Source: Deltaproteobacteria bacterium
Lineage (GTDB): Bacteria > Desulfobacterota > Deferrisomatia > Deferrisomatales > BM512
NCBI GenBank assembly: GCA_002869015.1
Contig: PKTT01000046.1
Span: forward strand, 1-39,649
Direction of reading: 5' to 3'
DNA: 39,649 bases
The notes below the pieces were generated by a model. The model did not search any database. It was given only the letters and a program-made list of their open reading frames with translations, and was not told the origin of the DNA. The translations under genes were made by a program, and so were the position numbers. Shown piece after piece: positions 24,329-33,656 of the stretch (position 1 is the stretch's first letter; every line of letters starts with the position of its first letter).

Positions 24329-24357
24329 TTAATAACATGACAGCCATTAACGGTCAA
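24329..24357 (-). promoter_or_regulatory. Possible sigma-70 promoter for the cytochrome gene
   Basis: Minus strand: TTGACC (24352-24357), a 17-base spacer, then TATTAA (24329-24334). The -35 overlaps the last codons of purE. The match is 5/6 and 4/6 with ideal spacing. Confidence 0.5.
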
Positions 24358-24866
24358 GACTGAGAGCTACGCCTTTTTTGCAGCTTCTTATCTTTTTCGA
24401 CGACTGAGGCCGCCATATCGTTGCGCTCTTCCAACATTTTTTTTGCGAGAACTTTATCGGAGAGGGCCAATATCTGACAAGCTAGCACCGCTGCGTTGGT
24501 AGCTCCGGCCTTGCCGACCGCTACCGTAGCAACGGGAACCCCAGGAGGCATCTGCACCGTCGCCAGGAGGGCGTCCATTCCGCCTAGGGGCGAAGCGTCG
24601 ACCGGTACACCGATGACGGGTTTGGTGGTGAGGGAGGCCACTACTCCGCCAAGGTGCGCCGCCATCCCGGCAGCGCAGATAAAGACCTTGACCCCGGCCT
24701 CCTCAGCCTCTTTGACGAGGGTGTGGGTGCGGTCTGGGGTGCGGTGCGCGCTTGATACGCGCATCTCGTGTACTACTCCCATCTTCTCGAAGAACTTCCC
24801 GGCGCTCTCGAGGACGGGATAGTCGGAGTCTGAGCCCATTAAAATGAGTACGGAGGGGTTCGCCAT
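24354..24866 (-). CDS. purE: N5-carboxyaminoimidazole ribonucleotide mutase PurE (class I)
   Basis: PurE class I moves the carboxyl group of N5-CAIR to give CAIR in purine synthesis. The 170-residue protein has the phosphate-binding GSDSDYP near residue 11, the catalytic-region motif SSAHRTP, and the loop AAGMAAHLGG. Its length is usual, with a short charged C-terminal tail. It follows purD by 14 bases, with AGGAG before the ATG. A class I enzyme implies a PurK partner, which is not in the window. Confidence 0.97.
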   Translation of the reverse strand: MANPSVLILMGSDSDYPVLESAGKFFEKMGVVHEMRVSSAHRTPDRTHTLVKEAEEAGVKVFICAAGMAAHLGGVVASLTTKPVIGVPVDASPLGGMDALLATVQMPPGVPVATVAVGKAGATNAAVLACQILALSDKVLAKKMLEERNDMAASVVEKDKKLQKRRSSQS

Positions 24867-24880
24867 CCGGTATATCTCCT

Positions 24881-26158
24881 TTATCTCTCTCTTTGGAGGG
24901 CCTTTTTACCGATATCCGTTCGGTATTGTGCGCCCTCCCATGTTATCAATTCAACTGCTTCATATGCTCGTGAGATAGCCTCGGAGACCGTATCACCAAG
25001 GGAGGTTACGCCAAGGACGCGCCCGCCGTTTGTGAGGACCTTATCCCCCTCCAGCTTCGTCCCTGCATGGAAGACCACCACGTCTTTAAGGGCGGCGGCA
25101 TCCTTCAGCCCCTTTATCTCAATCCCTTTTGGATAACTGCCGGGGTAGCCGCCGCTTGCCATAACGACGCAGACGGTAGCGCGCTCATCCCACTCAAGGG
25201 TTATCTCGTCGAGTTTGCCGTCAATAGCGGCCTCGAGGATATCGACAAGGTCGCTCTTTAGGCGGATGACTATGGGCTGGCACTCCGGGTCGCCAAAGCG
25301 GCAGTTGAATTCAAGGACCTTTATCGCGCCATCCTTGATCATGAGGCCGCCGTAGAGGATGCCGACGTAGGGGTTCCCCTCCTTCGCCATGCCGTCAATC
25401 ATCGGCTGCATAACTTTGGCCATAGCCTCATCGAAGAGCTCTCGGGTCACAACCGGCGCGGGGCTGTATGCGCCCATGCCGCCGGTGTTTGGGCCCTTAT
25501 CACCATCGTATGCGGGCTTGTGATCCTGGCTTGAATCCATGGGGACGACCGTCTTGCCGTCGCAAAAGGCAAGGAAGCTTGCCTCCTCGCCATCGAGAAA
25601 CTCCTCGACAACGATTAGGTCGCCGGCTTCGCCGAACTCGCGCTCCTGCATTATGAGGTCAACCGCCTCAAGGGCCTCTGCTTCAGTCTGGGCTACGATA
25701 ACCCCCTTGCCCGCCGCGAGGCCGTCAGCCTTCACGACTATGGGCGCGCCCTGCTCCTTTATGTAGGCCTTTGCTGCCTCGGGGTCGGTGAACTCCCCAT
25801 AGGCGGCGGTTGGCACTCCAAAGCGCACCATGGCGGCTTTACAGAAAGACTTGGACCCTTCAAGCTGCGCCGCTTCCTTTGAGGGGCCGAAGGCGCGTAG
25901 CCCAGCCTCTTTGAAGCGGTCAACGATGCCGAGCACCAGCGGGGCTTCCGGGCCTACTACCGTGAGGTCTATATTTTCGCGTTTGGCAAAGTCAAGGAGC
26001 GCGTCCACATCCTCTGCGCTTATCTCAACATTTTCAGCCAAACCAGCGGTTCCCGCGTTGCCGGGCGCCGCGAATATCTTGGTGGCCCTGGGCGACTGGG
26101 CCAACTTCCAGACGAGCGCGTGCTCGCGGCCGCCGGAGCCGACTACCAGTATCTTCAT
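24881..26158 (-). CDS. purD: Phosphoribosylamine-glycine ligase PurD (GAR synthetase)
   Basis: PurD joins glycine to phosphoribosylamine using ATP, the second step of purine synthesis. From the ATG at 26158 it has 425 residues, the family norm. It begins [15 protein letters not shown], has the ATP-grasp segment ([12 protein letters not shown]), [11 protein letters not shown] and the metal-binding [11 protein letters not shown] slightly longer frame exists, but the ATG at 26158 overlaps the IMP cyclohydrolase stop by 4 bases (ATGA), typical of coupled translation in this operon. Confidence 0.98.
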   Translation of the reverse strand: MKILVVGSGGREHALVWKLAQSPRATKIFAAPGNAGTAGLAENVEISAEDVDALLDFAKRENIDLTVVGPEAPLVLGIVDRFKEAGLRAFGPSKEAAQLEGSKSFCKAAMVRFGVPTAAYGEFTDPEAAKAYIKEQGAPIVVKADGLAAGKGVIVAQTEAEALEAVDLIMQEREFGEAGDLIVVEEFLDGEEASFLAFCDGKTVVPMDSSQDHKPAYDGDKGPNTGGMGAYSPAPVVTRELFDEAMAKVMQPMIDGMAKEGNPYVGILYGGLMIKDGAIKVLEFNCRFGDPECQPIVIRLKSDLVDILEAAIDGKLDEITLEWDERATVCVVMASGGYPGSYPKGIEIKGLKDAAALKDVVVFHAGTKLEGDKVLTNGGRVLGVTSLGDTVSEAISRAYEAVELITWEGAQYRTDIGKKALQRER

Positions 26159-26751
26159 TTCGCGTGCTCCCTGAGCCATGAGGATATGACCGTGTCGTAC
26201 TGCGCCGTGCGCGAATATGCCTTTACGCAGAGTTCGTAGCGCATCTCGTCGGAGACCTCCCCACCGTTTTTGTCCATCTCTTCGAGGACGCGGTAGTAGT
26301 CGGAGGGGTCAACGACGACCGTAACGAATTTATGGTTCTTCGCCGCCGAGCGGATCATGCAGGGTCCGCCGATATCAATCTGCTCAATCGCCTCGGGGAC
26401 AGTGCAATTTTCATTGGCTATAGTTGACTCGAAGGGGTAGAGGTTTATCGCGACAAGGTCGATATTCTCTATTCCGTGCTCCTCCATCTTGGCGACGTGC
26501 TCCGGGTTGTCGCGCATTCCGAGGATGCCGCCGTGGACCTTGGGGTGCAGGGTCTTTACGCGGCCGTCGAGCATCTCCGGGAAGCCTGTGTACTCGCTGA
26601 CGTCTTTTACCGGCACGTCCGCATCGCGCAAAAGCTTTGCGGTGCCGCCTGTGGAGAGCACCTCCACGCCGCGCTGTGTAAGAGCTTTTGCGAACGCAGC
26701 CACCCCGGTTTTATCCGATACGCTGACAATTGCACGTTTAATCTTCGCCAT
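26155..26751 (-). CDS. Stand-alone IMP cyclohydrolase (PurH N-terminal domain only)
   Basis: The 198-residue protein matches the MGS-like IMP cyclohydrolase half of PurH: SVSDKTG near the start, STGGTAKLL, the substrate region [13 protein letters not shown], and INLYPFE followed by NIDIGG-type residues ([10 protein letters not shown]). It closes the purine ring of FAICAR to form IMP. The AICAR transformylase half (about 320 more residues in usual PurH) is absent. The stop overlaps the purD start by 4 bases, so this is a deliberate gene end and not a broken gene. A separate formyltransferase must be encoded elsewhere. The ATG at 26751 is chosen because upstream residues do not fit the family. 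Confidence 0.93.
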   Translation of the reverse strand: MAKIKRAIVSVSDKTGVAAFAKALTQRGVEVLSTGGTAKLLRDADVPVKDVSEYTGFPEMLDGRVKTLHPKVHGGILGMRDNPEHVAKMEEHGIENIDLVAINLYPFESTIANENCTVPEAIEQIDIGGPCMIRSAAKNHKFVTVVVDPSDYYRVLEEMDKNGGEVSDEMRYELCVKAYSRTAQYDTVISSWLREHAK

Positions 26752-26797
26752 CTTATAGCCTCGCTGGAAAGGGTTTGTATTTAAAGTAAGGCGGTTA

Positions 26798-27406
26798 TTA
26801 CTCTTCTCTGACGAGCTTCCATCCACCCTCCGCATAGAGCCACCATTGTTTTACAGTAGACCTGTCGGGCGCGACGGAGTCCCTCGCAAAATCTGTCAAT
26901 ATTCCATTGATGGTGGCGCTTGCCGGGTCAGCTTCAAAATCTATCGTGGTGGAGTCAACGTCAAAGCTGTTGACCTTCTTTTTGGCTATATATTTATAGA
27001 GCTCCTGCTGCTTATTTTCACGCTCCATAGCTTCCACATACTCGACGGCCTTTGTGACGTTCCTCCGCTCCAGAAGCTGCCAGTACTCTTTAACCGCTTC
27101 ACCAAGCTCACGTTCAAGGGCCCTTCGGCGCTGCGACTCCTCCAGCGTAAGGCGCTCCGGCTCCGCCGGTGACGGTGGTGGAGGGCCCTTTTTTATGGGA
27201 GGAGCGGGCGCTTTCTCTGCCTCAAGCTCAACAACCCTCCACTTGGGGGCATCACCCTCGGGCGCTTTTGCCTCCTGGCTCTTGGTTTCCACTTGGGGAG
27301 GCGCTTCATCAACCTTCACCACCTCTTTATCGGTGGAGGCCATGCAGCCTAAAAGCGTTGTCAGCGCGCAAAGAATGAGGATGGCGGTCGTTACCCTTTT
27401 ATTCAT
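26798..27406 (-). CDS. Putative lipoprotein, function unknown
   Basis: The N-terminus is a lipoprotein signal: a basic MNKR, a hydrophobic stretch and the lipobox LLGC with Cys 21. Residues about 30-90 are a Pro/Glu/Lys/Ala-rich flexible linker. A helical segment with many Glu and Arg follows (about 88-140). The last 60 residues look like a small alpha+beta domain ([28 protein letters not shown]) that resembles SnoaL/NTF2-like stress or binding domains only loosely. I do not recognise the family. It is the first gene of the transcript that also carries the purine genes (46-base gap), although a functional link is not evident. Strong AAGGAGGGG precedes the ATG. Confidence 0.8.
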   Translation of the reverse strand: MNKRVTTAILILCALTTLLGCMASTDKEVVKVDEAPPQVETKSQEAKAPEGDAPKWRVVELEAEKAPAPPIKKGPPPPSPAEPERLTLEESQRRRALERELGEAVKEYWQLLERRNVTKAVEYVEAMERENKQQELYKYIAKKKVNSFDVDSTTIDFEADPASATINGILTDFARDSVAPDRSTVKQWWLYAEGGWKLVREE

Positions 27407-27461
27407 CCCTACCCCTCCTTAAAAAGCATGAGAATCGAAGGAAAAATAAAGTTGAAGGTAA

Positions 27462-27490
27462 ATCATAATAAAGGGTTGAGCCGGGTTCAA
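27462..27490 (-). promoter_or_regulatory. Good sigma-70-like promoter for the lipoprotein-purine unit
   Basis: Minus strand: TTGAAC (27485-27490), a 17-base spacer, then TATGAT (27462-27467). Both hexamers match the consensus well. The -35 lies inside the terminator hairpin of the upstream typA gene. The transcript start would be about 50 bases before the ATG. Confidence 0.55.
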
Positions 27491-27510
27491 GGTGTAACCC
27501 TCGACCCGGC
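27480..27510 (-). terminator. Possible terminator after typA
   Basis: GCCGGGT and ACCCGGC form a 7-bp stem with a shorter inner pairing (AGG / CCCT) in the 17-base interior. The tail is A/T-rich but has no clean U-run, so termination may be weak or need Rho. Confidence 0.5.
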
Positions 27511-27558
27511 CCGCCGCCGCTATGTTTTGTGCCCACGCCAAATGGCGGGAGAGTCAGC

Positions 27559-29370
27559 CTACTCGGTGGATTTGTACTTCTTGGGCCGCATATTTGCCTG
27601 AAGCACTTTTTTCCTCACCCTGATGGATTTGGGGGTTACCTCAACCAGCTCGTCGGAGTCGATCCACTCGAGGGCATGCTCAAGGGTCATCTCTCTGGGC
27701 GGTGACAACCTTAGCGCATCGTCGGAGCCTGCTGCGCGGACGTTGGTGAGCTTCTTCTCGCGTGAAGCGTGAACGTCCAGGTCATTGTCACGGCTATTTT
27801 CGCCTATGATCATACCCTCGTAAACCTCAACGCCGGGGCCGAGGAAGAGAATGCCGCGAGGCTGCAAGTGAAAGAGCGAGTAGGTGGTCGTCTTTCCGCG
27901 CCTATCTGCGACCAGCGCGCCGGTTATGCGCCCCGATATATCTCCGTGCCATGGCTTGTAGCCGTCGAAGATTGAGTTGATTATGCCGGTGCCCCGTGTA
28001 TCCGTAAGAAATTCGGTGCGCCACCCGATGAGCCCGCGGGAGGGTATGGAGAACTCCATCCTTACGCGGCCGTGGCCGGGGTTGTGCATCTGCACCATCC
28101 TACCCTTGCGAGCCGAGAGTTTCTCAGTGATAACCCCCACGAATTCGTCGGGACAATCGATTATGGCGAGCTCCATCGGTTCGTGGAGTCTGCCGTCGAT
28201 CTCCCGCGTTATTACCTCGGGCTTTGAGACTGAAATCTCGAAACCCTCCCGTCGCATCGTTTCAATGAGAACGGCCAGCTGAAGCTCGCCGCGCCCCATC
28301 ACTACGAAGCGGTCGGCCTCCGGTATCTCCAACTTGATACTTACGTTGTGGAGTATCTCTTTTTCCAGCCTTGCCCTAATCTGGCGGGAGGTGACGTAGT
28401 TGCCCTCGCGCCCGGCGAAGGGTGAGGTATTAACTGAAAAGTTCATCGCGATGGTGGGCTCATCAACGGCGATTCTCTTCATTGGCGCCGGATTTTCAAG
28501 GTCGGTGAGGGTATCGCCTATAGCTATATCCTCAATGCCGGCCACTGCGATTATGTCCCCCGCTACTACGTTCTCCGCCTCCACCCGCTTTAATCCCTCA
28601 TAGGTGTAGACGATGGCCGGCTTTACCTTTTTAATACCATCGGCGGTGGAGAGGGCGTACTGGACGCCCGGCTTCAAGGTGCCGTTAAAGAGCCTGCCTA
28701 TGGCGAGCTTGCCCACGTAGTCGTTGTAATCGAGGCTTGTCACTAAAAACTGGGGTGCGGCGGCGGCATTACCCGTGGAGGGGGGCACCGTTTTAAGTAT
28801 CTCATCGAAGAGGGGGCGAAGGTCGGTAGAGGAGTCTCCCTCCTCAAGGTGCGCTACCCCCTCCTTTGCGTTTGTATAAAAGACGGGGAAATCCAGCTGC
28901 TCCTCGGTCGCGTCAAGGTCTATGAAGAGAGCGTAGATCTCGTCCAGCACCTCGGAGGGGCGCCTGTCCGGGCGGTCGATTTTATTTAGGACTACGATGG
29001 GGGGGAGCCCCAACGCCAGCGCCTTCTGGAGGACGAAGCGGGTCTGCGGCAGCGGCCCCTCTGCGGCATCGACCAAGAGGATGACGCCATCGACCATCTG
29101 GAGGGTACGCTCGACCTCGCCGCCGAAGTCGGCGTGGCCGGGGGTGTCGACGATATTTATCTTAACCCCCTCGTAGTTTACGGCGGTGTTCTTCGCCAGG
29201 ATGGTGATGCCGCGCTCGCGTTCCAGGGCGTTTGAGTCCATCACCCGCTCCTCTACGCGCTCATTTTCGCGGAAGGTGCCCGACTGCCAGAGCATCGCAT
29301 CAACGAGGGTTGTCTTGCCGTGGTCAACGTGGGCGATTATAGCTATTGTTCTGAATTCCTGGCCGCTCAT
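27559..29370 (-). CDS. typA: Ribosome-associated GTPase TypA/BipA
   Basis: TypA is a translational GTPase that supports ribosome assembly and stress adaptation. From the ATG at 29370 the protein has 603 residues, the family norm. It has [10 protein letters not shown], the switch region [18 protein letters not shown] and NKIDRP in the G domain. The EF-Tu-like domain, EF-G-like domains III and V, and the specific C-terminal domain (with the GxLV-type segment [11 protein letters not shown]) follow. The open frame continues upstream to 29523, but the family begins at the residues read from 29370, where GGAG is well placed. Monocistronic by position. Confidence 0.97.
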   Translation of the reverse strand: MSGQEFRTIAIIAHVDHGKTTLVDAMLWQSGTFRENERVEERVMDSNALERERGITILAKNTAVNYEGVKINIVDTPGHADFGGEVERTLQMVDGVILLVDAAEGPLPQTRFVLQKALALGLPPIVVLNKIDRPDRRPSEVLDEIYALFIDLDATEEQLDFPVFYTNAKEGVAHLEEGDSSTDLRPLFDEILKTVPPSTGNAAAAPQFLVTSLDYNDYVGKLAIGRLFNGTLKPGVQYALSTADGIKKVKPAIVYTYEGLKRVEAENVVAGDIIAVAGIEDIAIGDTLTDLENPAPMKRIAVDEPTIAMNFSVNTSPFAGREGNYVTSRQIRARLEKEILHNVSIKLEIPEADRFVVMGRGELQLAVLIETMRREGFEISVSKPEVITREIDGRLHEPMELAIIDCPDEFVGVITEKLSARKGRMVQMHNPGHGRVRMEFSIPSRGLIGWRTEFLTDTRGTGIINSIFDGYKPWHGDISGRITGALVADRRGKTTTYSLFHLQPRGILFLGPGVEVYEGMIIGENSRDNDLDVHASREKKLTNVRAAGSDDALRLSPPREMTLEHALEWIDSDELVEVTPKSIRVRKKVLQANMRPKKYKSTE

Positions 29371-29401
29371 CTTTTTCTCCGTTACTTTATAAGGGGCGCT
29401 C

Positions 29402-29430
29402 TTTCTACCACCCTCCCAATCAGCGGTCAA
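29402..29430 (-). promoter_or_regulatory. Possible promoter for typA
   Basis: Minus strand: TTGACC (29425-29430), 17-base spacer, TAGAAA (29402-29407). The -35 is good and the -10 is a 4/6 match. It lies 32 bases before the typA ATG. Confidence 0.45.
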
Positions 29431-29510
29431 GGATCGTCGATTGACAGAGGAGGGCGCGGGCGGTAAAAACGTTTGTTTCCCAAGATTAATGCATAATCGG
29501 ATGATGACCA

Positions 29511-30374
29511 TTGTTAAATTCAAGTAACGAACTCGCCGTGGAAACCAGGGGCCTGGTCAAAGAGTTTGGAAAACTCCGCGCCGTGGATACCCTTGAGCTC
29601 TCCGTGGGGCGGGATGAGATATACGGCTTCCTCGGCCCCAACGGCGCAGGCAAGACGACGACGATAAGAATTCTCACCGGCACCTCTCGCCCGACCTCCG
29701 GCCGTGCGCTGGTCGGCGGCGTCGACATAGTAAAGGACCCGGTAGGGGCCAAACGCCACATCGGCGTGGTCAGCCAACATATAAATATTGATGCCGACCT
29801 CACCGTTGCGGAGAACCTCCACCTTCACGGCCTCCTTCACGGCATGGACAAGCCCTCCCGCCTCAAGCGGATAAGAGAGCTCCTGGAGTTTGCAGACCTC
29901 GCCGATCGCGAGCGTTCCCTCGCCCGAACCCTCTCCGGCGGAATGAAGCGCAAGCTCACCATAATAAGGGCGCTTATGCATGAGCCGCGCATTCTCTTTC
30001 TCGACGAGCCGACCACCGGCCTTGACGCAGCTTCCAGAAGGCGCATGTGGGAGCTGGTTAGAACTATCCATGAGGGCGGCGTCTGTGTCTTTCTCACTAC
30101 CCATTATATAGAGGAGGCTGAGGCGCTCTGCTCGCGGGTCGGCATAATCCATAAAGGCTCGATAATAGCCGAGGGAACGCCTGAGGAGCTTATCAAGAAA
30201 TCAGGAGAGTACGCGGTGGACGTGGTCGATGACGGCCGCACCGAGACCTCCTGCTTCCCAAGCAGGGAGGCCGCCGCTGAATTTCTTGAGAGTTCGGGCC
30301 ACGCGGGGAGGCTAAGGCCGACAAACCTCGAAGATCTCTTCCTTCAGGAGACGGGAAGGAGGGTGCACCTGTGA
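29511..30374 (+). CDS. ABC exporter ATP-binding protein (ABC-2 / DrrA-type)
   Basis: The 287-residue ATPase has Walker [10 protein letters not shown] (42-50), the signature LSGGMKRK (141-148), Walker [13 protein letters not shown] (161-172) and the switch His in TTHYIEE. It has the C-terminal extension usual in DrrA/CcmA-like exporters. It pairs with the ABC-2 permease that overlaps its end by 4 bases. The start is uncertain: TTG 29511 has only a weak ribosome site, and GTG 29538 is the alternative. The exported substrate is unknown. The position upstream of cobalamin genes raises the possibility of a related substrate, but this is speculation. Confidence 0.92.
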   Translation: MLNSSNELAVETRGLVKEFGKLRAVDTLELSVGRDEIYGFLGPNGAGKTTTIRILTGTSRPTSGRALVGGVDIVKDPVGAKRHIGVVSQHINIDADLTVAENLHLHGLLHGMDKPSRLKRIRELLEFADLADRERSLARTLSGGMKRKLTIIRALMHEPRILFLDEPTTGLDAASRRRMWELVRTIHEGGVCVFLTTHYIEEAEALCSRVGIIHKGSIIAEGTPEELIKKSGEYAVDVVDDGRTETSCFPSREAAAEFLESSGHAGRLRPTNLEDLFLQETGRRVHL

Positions 30375-31105
30375 CCGGCGTTTGGGCAATCCTCTACCGG
30401 GAGGCGCACATATACATGAGGCGGTGGACCAAGCACGCCGCCGCCTATGCTATGAGCCCCTTCCTCTTCCTCCTCGTCTTCGGGTGGGGCGTAGGACGCC
30501 ACGTCGAGATGGAGGGGATGACCTATCTACAGTTCATGCTCCCCGGCCTCGCCACCATGAGCGCGATGACCCAGTCCTATGGAATGGCGACGGAGATAAA
30601 CATCGCACGCTTTTACTGGCGCATCTTTGAGGAGTTCCAGATGGCCCCCGTCTCCGCCTGGGAGATAGTCTTGGGCGAAGTACTCTACGGGATGGTGCGC
30701 GGGACGCTGGCGGCGATGGTGGTCTATCTGATGGGCGGCTTCTTCGGAACATGGGTACTCCCCGGCCCCTTGGCGATCACCTTTTACCTCCTCCATGCCT
30801 TTACCTTCGCCTCGGCGGCTGTGGTCGCGGCGATGATTGTAAAAAGCCATGCGGATCAAGGACATATAAATACTTTCTTCATAGTCCCCATGAGCTTTCT
30901 TTGCGGGACCTTCTTCCCCCTTGAGCGCCTCCCCGTCTGGGCTGAGTACGCTGCGCGGGCGCTGCCGCTCACCCACTCGAACCTCGCGATACGCGCCGCC
31001 CTCTTCGGCGGGGCGATACCCTGGGGCTCGGTTTTGGCGCTCGCCGCCTTCGGTGCGGTATTCTTCACCCTTGGAATCTATCTGGTGCGCCGCGCAGGCG
31101 TATAA
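30371..31105 (+). CDS. ABC-2 type transporter permease
   Basis: The 244-residue protein has about six hydrophobic segments. The first follows a short basic N-terminal amphipathic stretch (YREAHIYMRRWTKH), as in ABC-2 permeases of the DrrB/NodJ kind. The family-typical region with FFPLERLPVW and ALPLTH before the last two segments is present. The GTG start overlaps the ATPase stop (GTGA). Together the two genes make one exporter half-set that would act as a dimer. Only 12 bases separate it from cbiL. Confidence 0.9.
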   Translation: MTGVWAILYREAHIYMRRWTKHAAAYAMSPFLFLLVFGWGVGRHVEMEGMTYLQFMLPGLATMSAMTQSYGMATEINIARFYWRIFEEFQMAPVSAWEIVLGEVLYGMVRGTLAAMVVYLMGGFFGTWVLPGPLAITFYLLHAFTFASAAVVAAMIVKSHADQGHINTFFIVPMSFLCGTFFPLERLPVWAEYAARALPLTHSNLAIRAALFGGAIPWGSVLALAAFGAVFFTLGIYLVRRAGV

Positions 31106-31117
31106 AGGAACTTTATA

Positions 31118-31837
31118 ATGAGAATTAAAGCTGGAACATTTTACGGCATCGGCGTCGGCCCCGGCGATCCGGAGCTTTTGACGGTCAAGGCGGTAAACGC
31201 CATAAGGGACGTTGACGTTGTCTTCACGGCGGGGCACCAGCGCTCAGGCGTCTCGATGGCTGGGAAGATCGCCTACGAGTATCTAAAGGATAAAGAGGTC
31301 GTCGCGCTGCCCTTCCCCCACACCTTCGACTCGGTATCGGGCCGCTCGCCCCATCGGGAAGCCGCGGAGAAGATTGTCGAAGCGCTTAAGAGGCCCGCCT
31401 CGGTCGCGTTCCTCACCATCGGCGACCCCATGACCTTCTCAACCTTCACCTACGTCCTTGAGGCTGTACGCGAGCTGGACCCAACAGTGCCCGTCAAGGT
31501 TATCCCCGGCATAACCTCTTTCGCGGCGGCGGCCGCCGCCACCATCACCCCCCTCGCAGAGGGCGAAGAGTCCTTCGCGGTGGTCGGCGCGGCAAAGACC
31601 ACGGAGAAGCTCTCCAAGGCTATAGACGCAGTGGACAACCTCGTTATAATGAAGCCATACCGCCACTCAGAGGAGGTTTGCGATATCCTCGATGAGCGCG
31701 GCCTCGGGATGCATACATGGTTCTGCGTGGAGTGCTCACGCCCGCACGAACGCTGCTACCTGGGCCTCGACGCCGCGCGCGAGGAGGGGGCGGACAAGTA
31801 CATGAGCCTATTCATCGTGAGGAAAGAGCCCAAGTGA
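31118..31837 (+). CDS. cbiL: (Cobalt-)precorrin-2 C20-methyltransferase CbiL/CobI
   Basis: CbiL adds a methyl group from SAM at C20 of (cobalt-)precorrin-2, an early committed step of cobalamin ring synthesis. The 239-residue protein has the methyltransferase opening GIGVGPGDPELLTVKA, the second loop FLTIGDPMTFSTF, and the PGITSF motif, all characteristic of this family. Its length is typical. No other cobalamin ring gene is nearby; it is wedged between an ABC-2 exporter and a BtuCDF-type importer, and its stop overlaps the btuC start. Cobalt-early (CbiL) versus late (CobI) route cannot be decided here; the anaerobic setting favours CbiL. Confidence 0.94.
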   Translation: MRIKAGTFYGIGVGPGDPELLTVKAVNAIRDVDVVFTAGHQRSGVSMAGKIAYEYLKDKEVVALPFPHTFDSVSGRSPHREAAEKIVEALKRPASVAFLTIGDPMTFSTFTYVLEAVRELDPTVPVKVIPGITSFAAAAAATITPLAEGEESFAVVGAAKTTEKLSKAIDAVDNLVIMKPYRHSEEVCDILDERGLGMHTWFCVECSRPHERCYLGLDAAREEGADKYMSLFIVRKEPK

Positions 31838-32880
31838 GAGATAACAGGGGCGCCAGGCTGACACTGCTGCTCTCGGCGCTCCTCCCCCTAGCGATACTCT
31901 TCGCCGCCTCGGTGGGCTCCTCCGGCCTAGGACCGCTGGACCTCCTGCGCGCAGCGGCGCAGGCCCTTGGGTTTGGGGATTTTGGCCTCTCGGAGGTGGA
32001 CCTTGCGATCCTGCTGGATGTACGCCTCTCCCGCGTGCTTCTATCGGTGGTCGTCGGCGGTGGCCTCGGCGCGGCCGGGGTAATCTTTCAGGGGATACTC
32101 CTAAACCCCCTCGCCGACCCCTTCACCGTGGGCGTATCCTCCGGCGCAGCGCTCGGCGCTTCAACGGCGATACTCCTTGGGCTCGGCGGCTACACCGCGC
32201 TGGGCCTCGGCCTCCTGCCCTTGGCGGCGTTTGCTGGAGCCATCCTCGCCCTTGGCGCGGTACACCTCCTCGCCTCCCGCCACGGCTATGCGGGAAGCGG
32301 CACCTTGATCCTTGCTGGCATAGTCGTATCGACAACCCTCTCCGCCGCTATAAGCCTCCTCAAATCCCTAAACGAGGACTCCGTCTCCTCCATCGTCTTC
32401 TGGATAATGGGGTCGCTGACGGGGCGCGGTTGGGGGCACCTTCTCTTCTGCCTGCCCTACGTCCTCGCGGGGCTCATCCTAGCTCTCATTCTGGGCCGCG
32501 ATCTGGACCTTATGGCGCTGGGCGAAGAGGGCGCAAAGCAGCTTGGCGTAGATGCCCTGAAGGTCCGTCGGGCGCTTTTGATCGGCGCTTCGGTGATCAC
32601 GGGGGCATGCGTCGCGGTGAGCGGGGTAATCGGCTTCGTCGGCCTTGTGGTGCCTCACCTCGTTCGCACGGCGACGGGGCCATCCCACCGCGCGCTCCTG
32701 ATAAACTCCTTCCTCGGCGGCGGGCTTCTTTTGGCCCTTGCTGACGCGATGAGCCGCACCCTCCTGCCGGGAGGAGAGGAGCTGCCCGTGGGCGTGGTCA
32801 CCGCGCTGGTCGGCGGCCCCTTCTTCTGCTACCTACTCGGCAGGAATCCCTTGGGGCGCACCATGGGGGGATCAAAATGA
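31834..32880 (+). CDS. btuC: FecCD/BtuC-type importer permease
   Basis: The protein begins at the GTG at 31834 (348 residues), which overlaps the cbiL stop (GTGA). A longer frame from 31717 would run through cbiL and give a non-hydrophobic N-terminus. About ten hydrophobic segments are seen. The family motifs RLSRVLLSVVVGGGLGAAG, QGILLNPLADP, GLVVPHLVR and the LPVGVVTALVGGPFF end are present. BtuC/FecCD permeases import vitamin B12, siderophores or haem. The cbiL neighbour favours a corrinoid, so the symbol is provisional. Confidence 0.9.
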   Translation: MRDNRGARLTLLLSALLPLAILFAASVGSSGLGPLDLLRAAAQALGFGDFGLSEVDLAILLDVRLSRVLLSVVVGGGLGAAGVIFQGILLNPLADPFTVGVSSGAALGASTAILLGLGGYTALGLGLLPLAAFAGAILALGAVHLLASRHGYAGSGTLILAGIVVSTTLSAAISLLKSLNEDSVSSIVFWIMGSLTGRGWGHLLFCLPYVLAGLILALILGRDLDLMALGEEGAKQLGVDALKVRRALLIGASVITGACVAVSGVIGFVGLVVPHLVRTATGPSHRALLINSFLGGGLLLALADAMSRTLLPGGEELPVGVVTALVGGPFFCYLLGRNPLGRTMGGSK

Positions 32881-33656
32881 TCTTGGTGCATGGCCTTAGC
32901 GCCGGTTATGGTGAGAAGCAAGTACTTAGCAGCGTGGATTTAGAGGTCGCAAAGGGCGGCTTCACCGGGGTCCTCGGCCCCAACGCCTGCGGCAAATCCA
33001 CCCTCCTCAGGGTTATTTCAGGGGTGCTCCCCTATAGCGCGGGGAGGGTCAGGGTTGGCGGCGTTGAGGTATCGGAGACACCCGCCCGCGAGTTAGCCAA
33101 GTTGACGGCGACAATTCCACAATCCACAGAGATCCCCTTCCCCTTCACCGGAGAGGAGCTGGTTACGATGGGGCGCTTCCCCCACGTTGGCCGCTTCGCG
33201 CCACTCGGGGAGGGTGACCGCATCGCGATTAAAGCGGCTCTAGAAGATACTGATACAATATCACTCGCCAAGCGCCTCGTGACGGAGGTATCGGGCGGCG
33301 AACGCCAACGCCTCGTGCTGGCGCGCGCCCTCGCCCAAGGCTCCCCGCTTATGCTGATGGATGAGGCCACGGCGGCGATGGACGTCCACCGGAAAATCGA
33401 TACCTTCGATCTGCTGACGGAGAAGAACGAGGGGGGGCTGACCGTCGTCGCGGTTATGCACGACCTCAACCTCGCTGCGCTCTACTGCAAAGAGCTCCTC
33501 TTTATGAAGGCGGGTGAGGTTTTCGCCCATGGCCCCACGGAGGAGGTCTTTACAAAGGAGACGGTGGAGGCTGTCTATGAGACGCCGGTGGAGCTCTTCA
33601 CCCACCCATCGACGGGGCGGCCGCAGCTCTTCTTCTCAAAGAGGAGGGGGCGATGA
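32877..33656 (+). CDS. btuD: FecE/BtuD-type importer ATPase
   Basis: The 259-residue ATPase has Walker A GPNACGKST (34-42), the signature VSGGERQR (138-145) and the switch His in VMHDLN. Walker B reads LMLMDEATAAMD; the usual DEPT is DEAT here, a mild deviation with the catalytic Glu retained. The PFPFTGEELVTMGRFPH segment is typical of the iron-chelate/B12 subfamily. The ATG overlaps the permease stop by 4 bases, and its own stop overlaps the binding-protein start. Corrinoid is the preferred substrate by context only. Confidence 0.92.
   Translation: MILVHGLSAGYGEKQVLSSVDLEVAKGGFTGVLGPNACGKSTLLRVISGVLPYSAGRVRVGGVEVSETPARELAKLTATIPQSTEIPFPFTGEELVTMGRFPHVGRFAPLGEGDRIAIKAALEDTDTISLAKRLVTEVSGGERQRLVLARALAQGSPLMLMDEATAAMDVHRKIDTFDLLTEKNEGGLTVVAVMHDLNLAALYCKELLFMKAGEVFAHGPTEEVFTKETVEAVYETPVELFTHPSTGRPQLFFSKRRGR

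Noticed and set aside
26155-26751. Idea that the short purH-like gene is a truncated pseudogene
   Set aside because: The stop overlaps the purD start in the same way as intact gene junctions nearby, and the cyclohydrolase domain is complete.
29371-29510. Possible cobalamin riboswitch before the ABC/cbiL/btu operon
   Set aside because: The gap is too short and shared with typA's promoter, and I find none of the conserved B12-box pattern.
30527-31237. Open frame of 236 codons on the minus strand opposite the ABC-2 permease and cbiL
   Set aside because: Low-complexity charged product with no recognisable domain, wholly antisense to two clear genes.
31717-31833. N-terminal extension of the btuC frame back into cbiL
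   Set aside because: The extra 39 residues are Arg/Gly-rich and not membrane-like; the GTG at 31834 overlapping the cbiL stop gives a normal permease.
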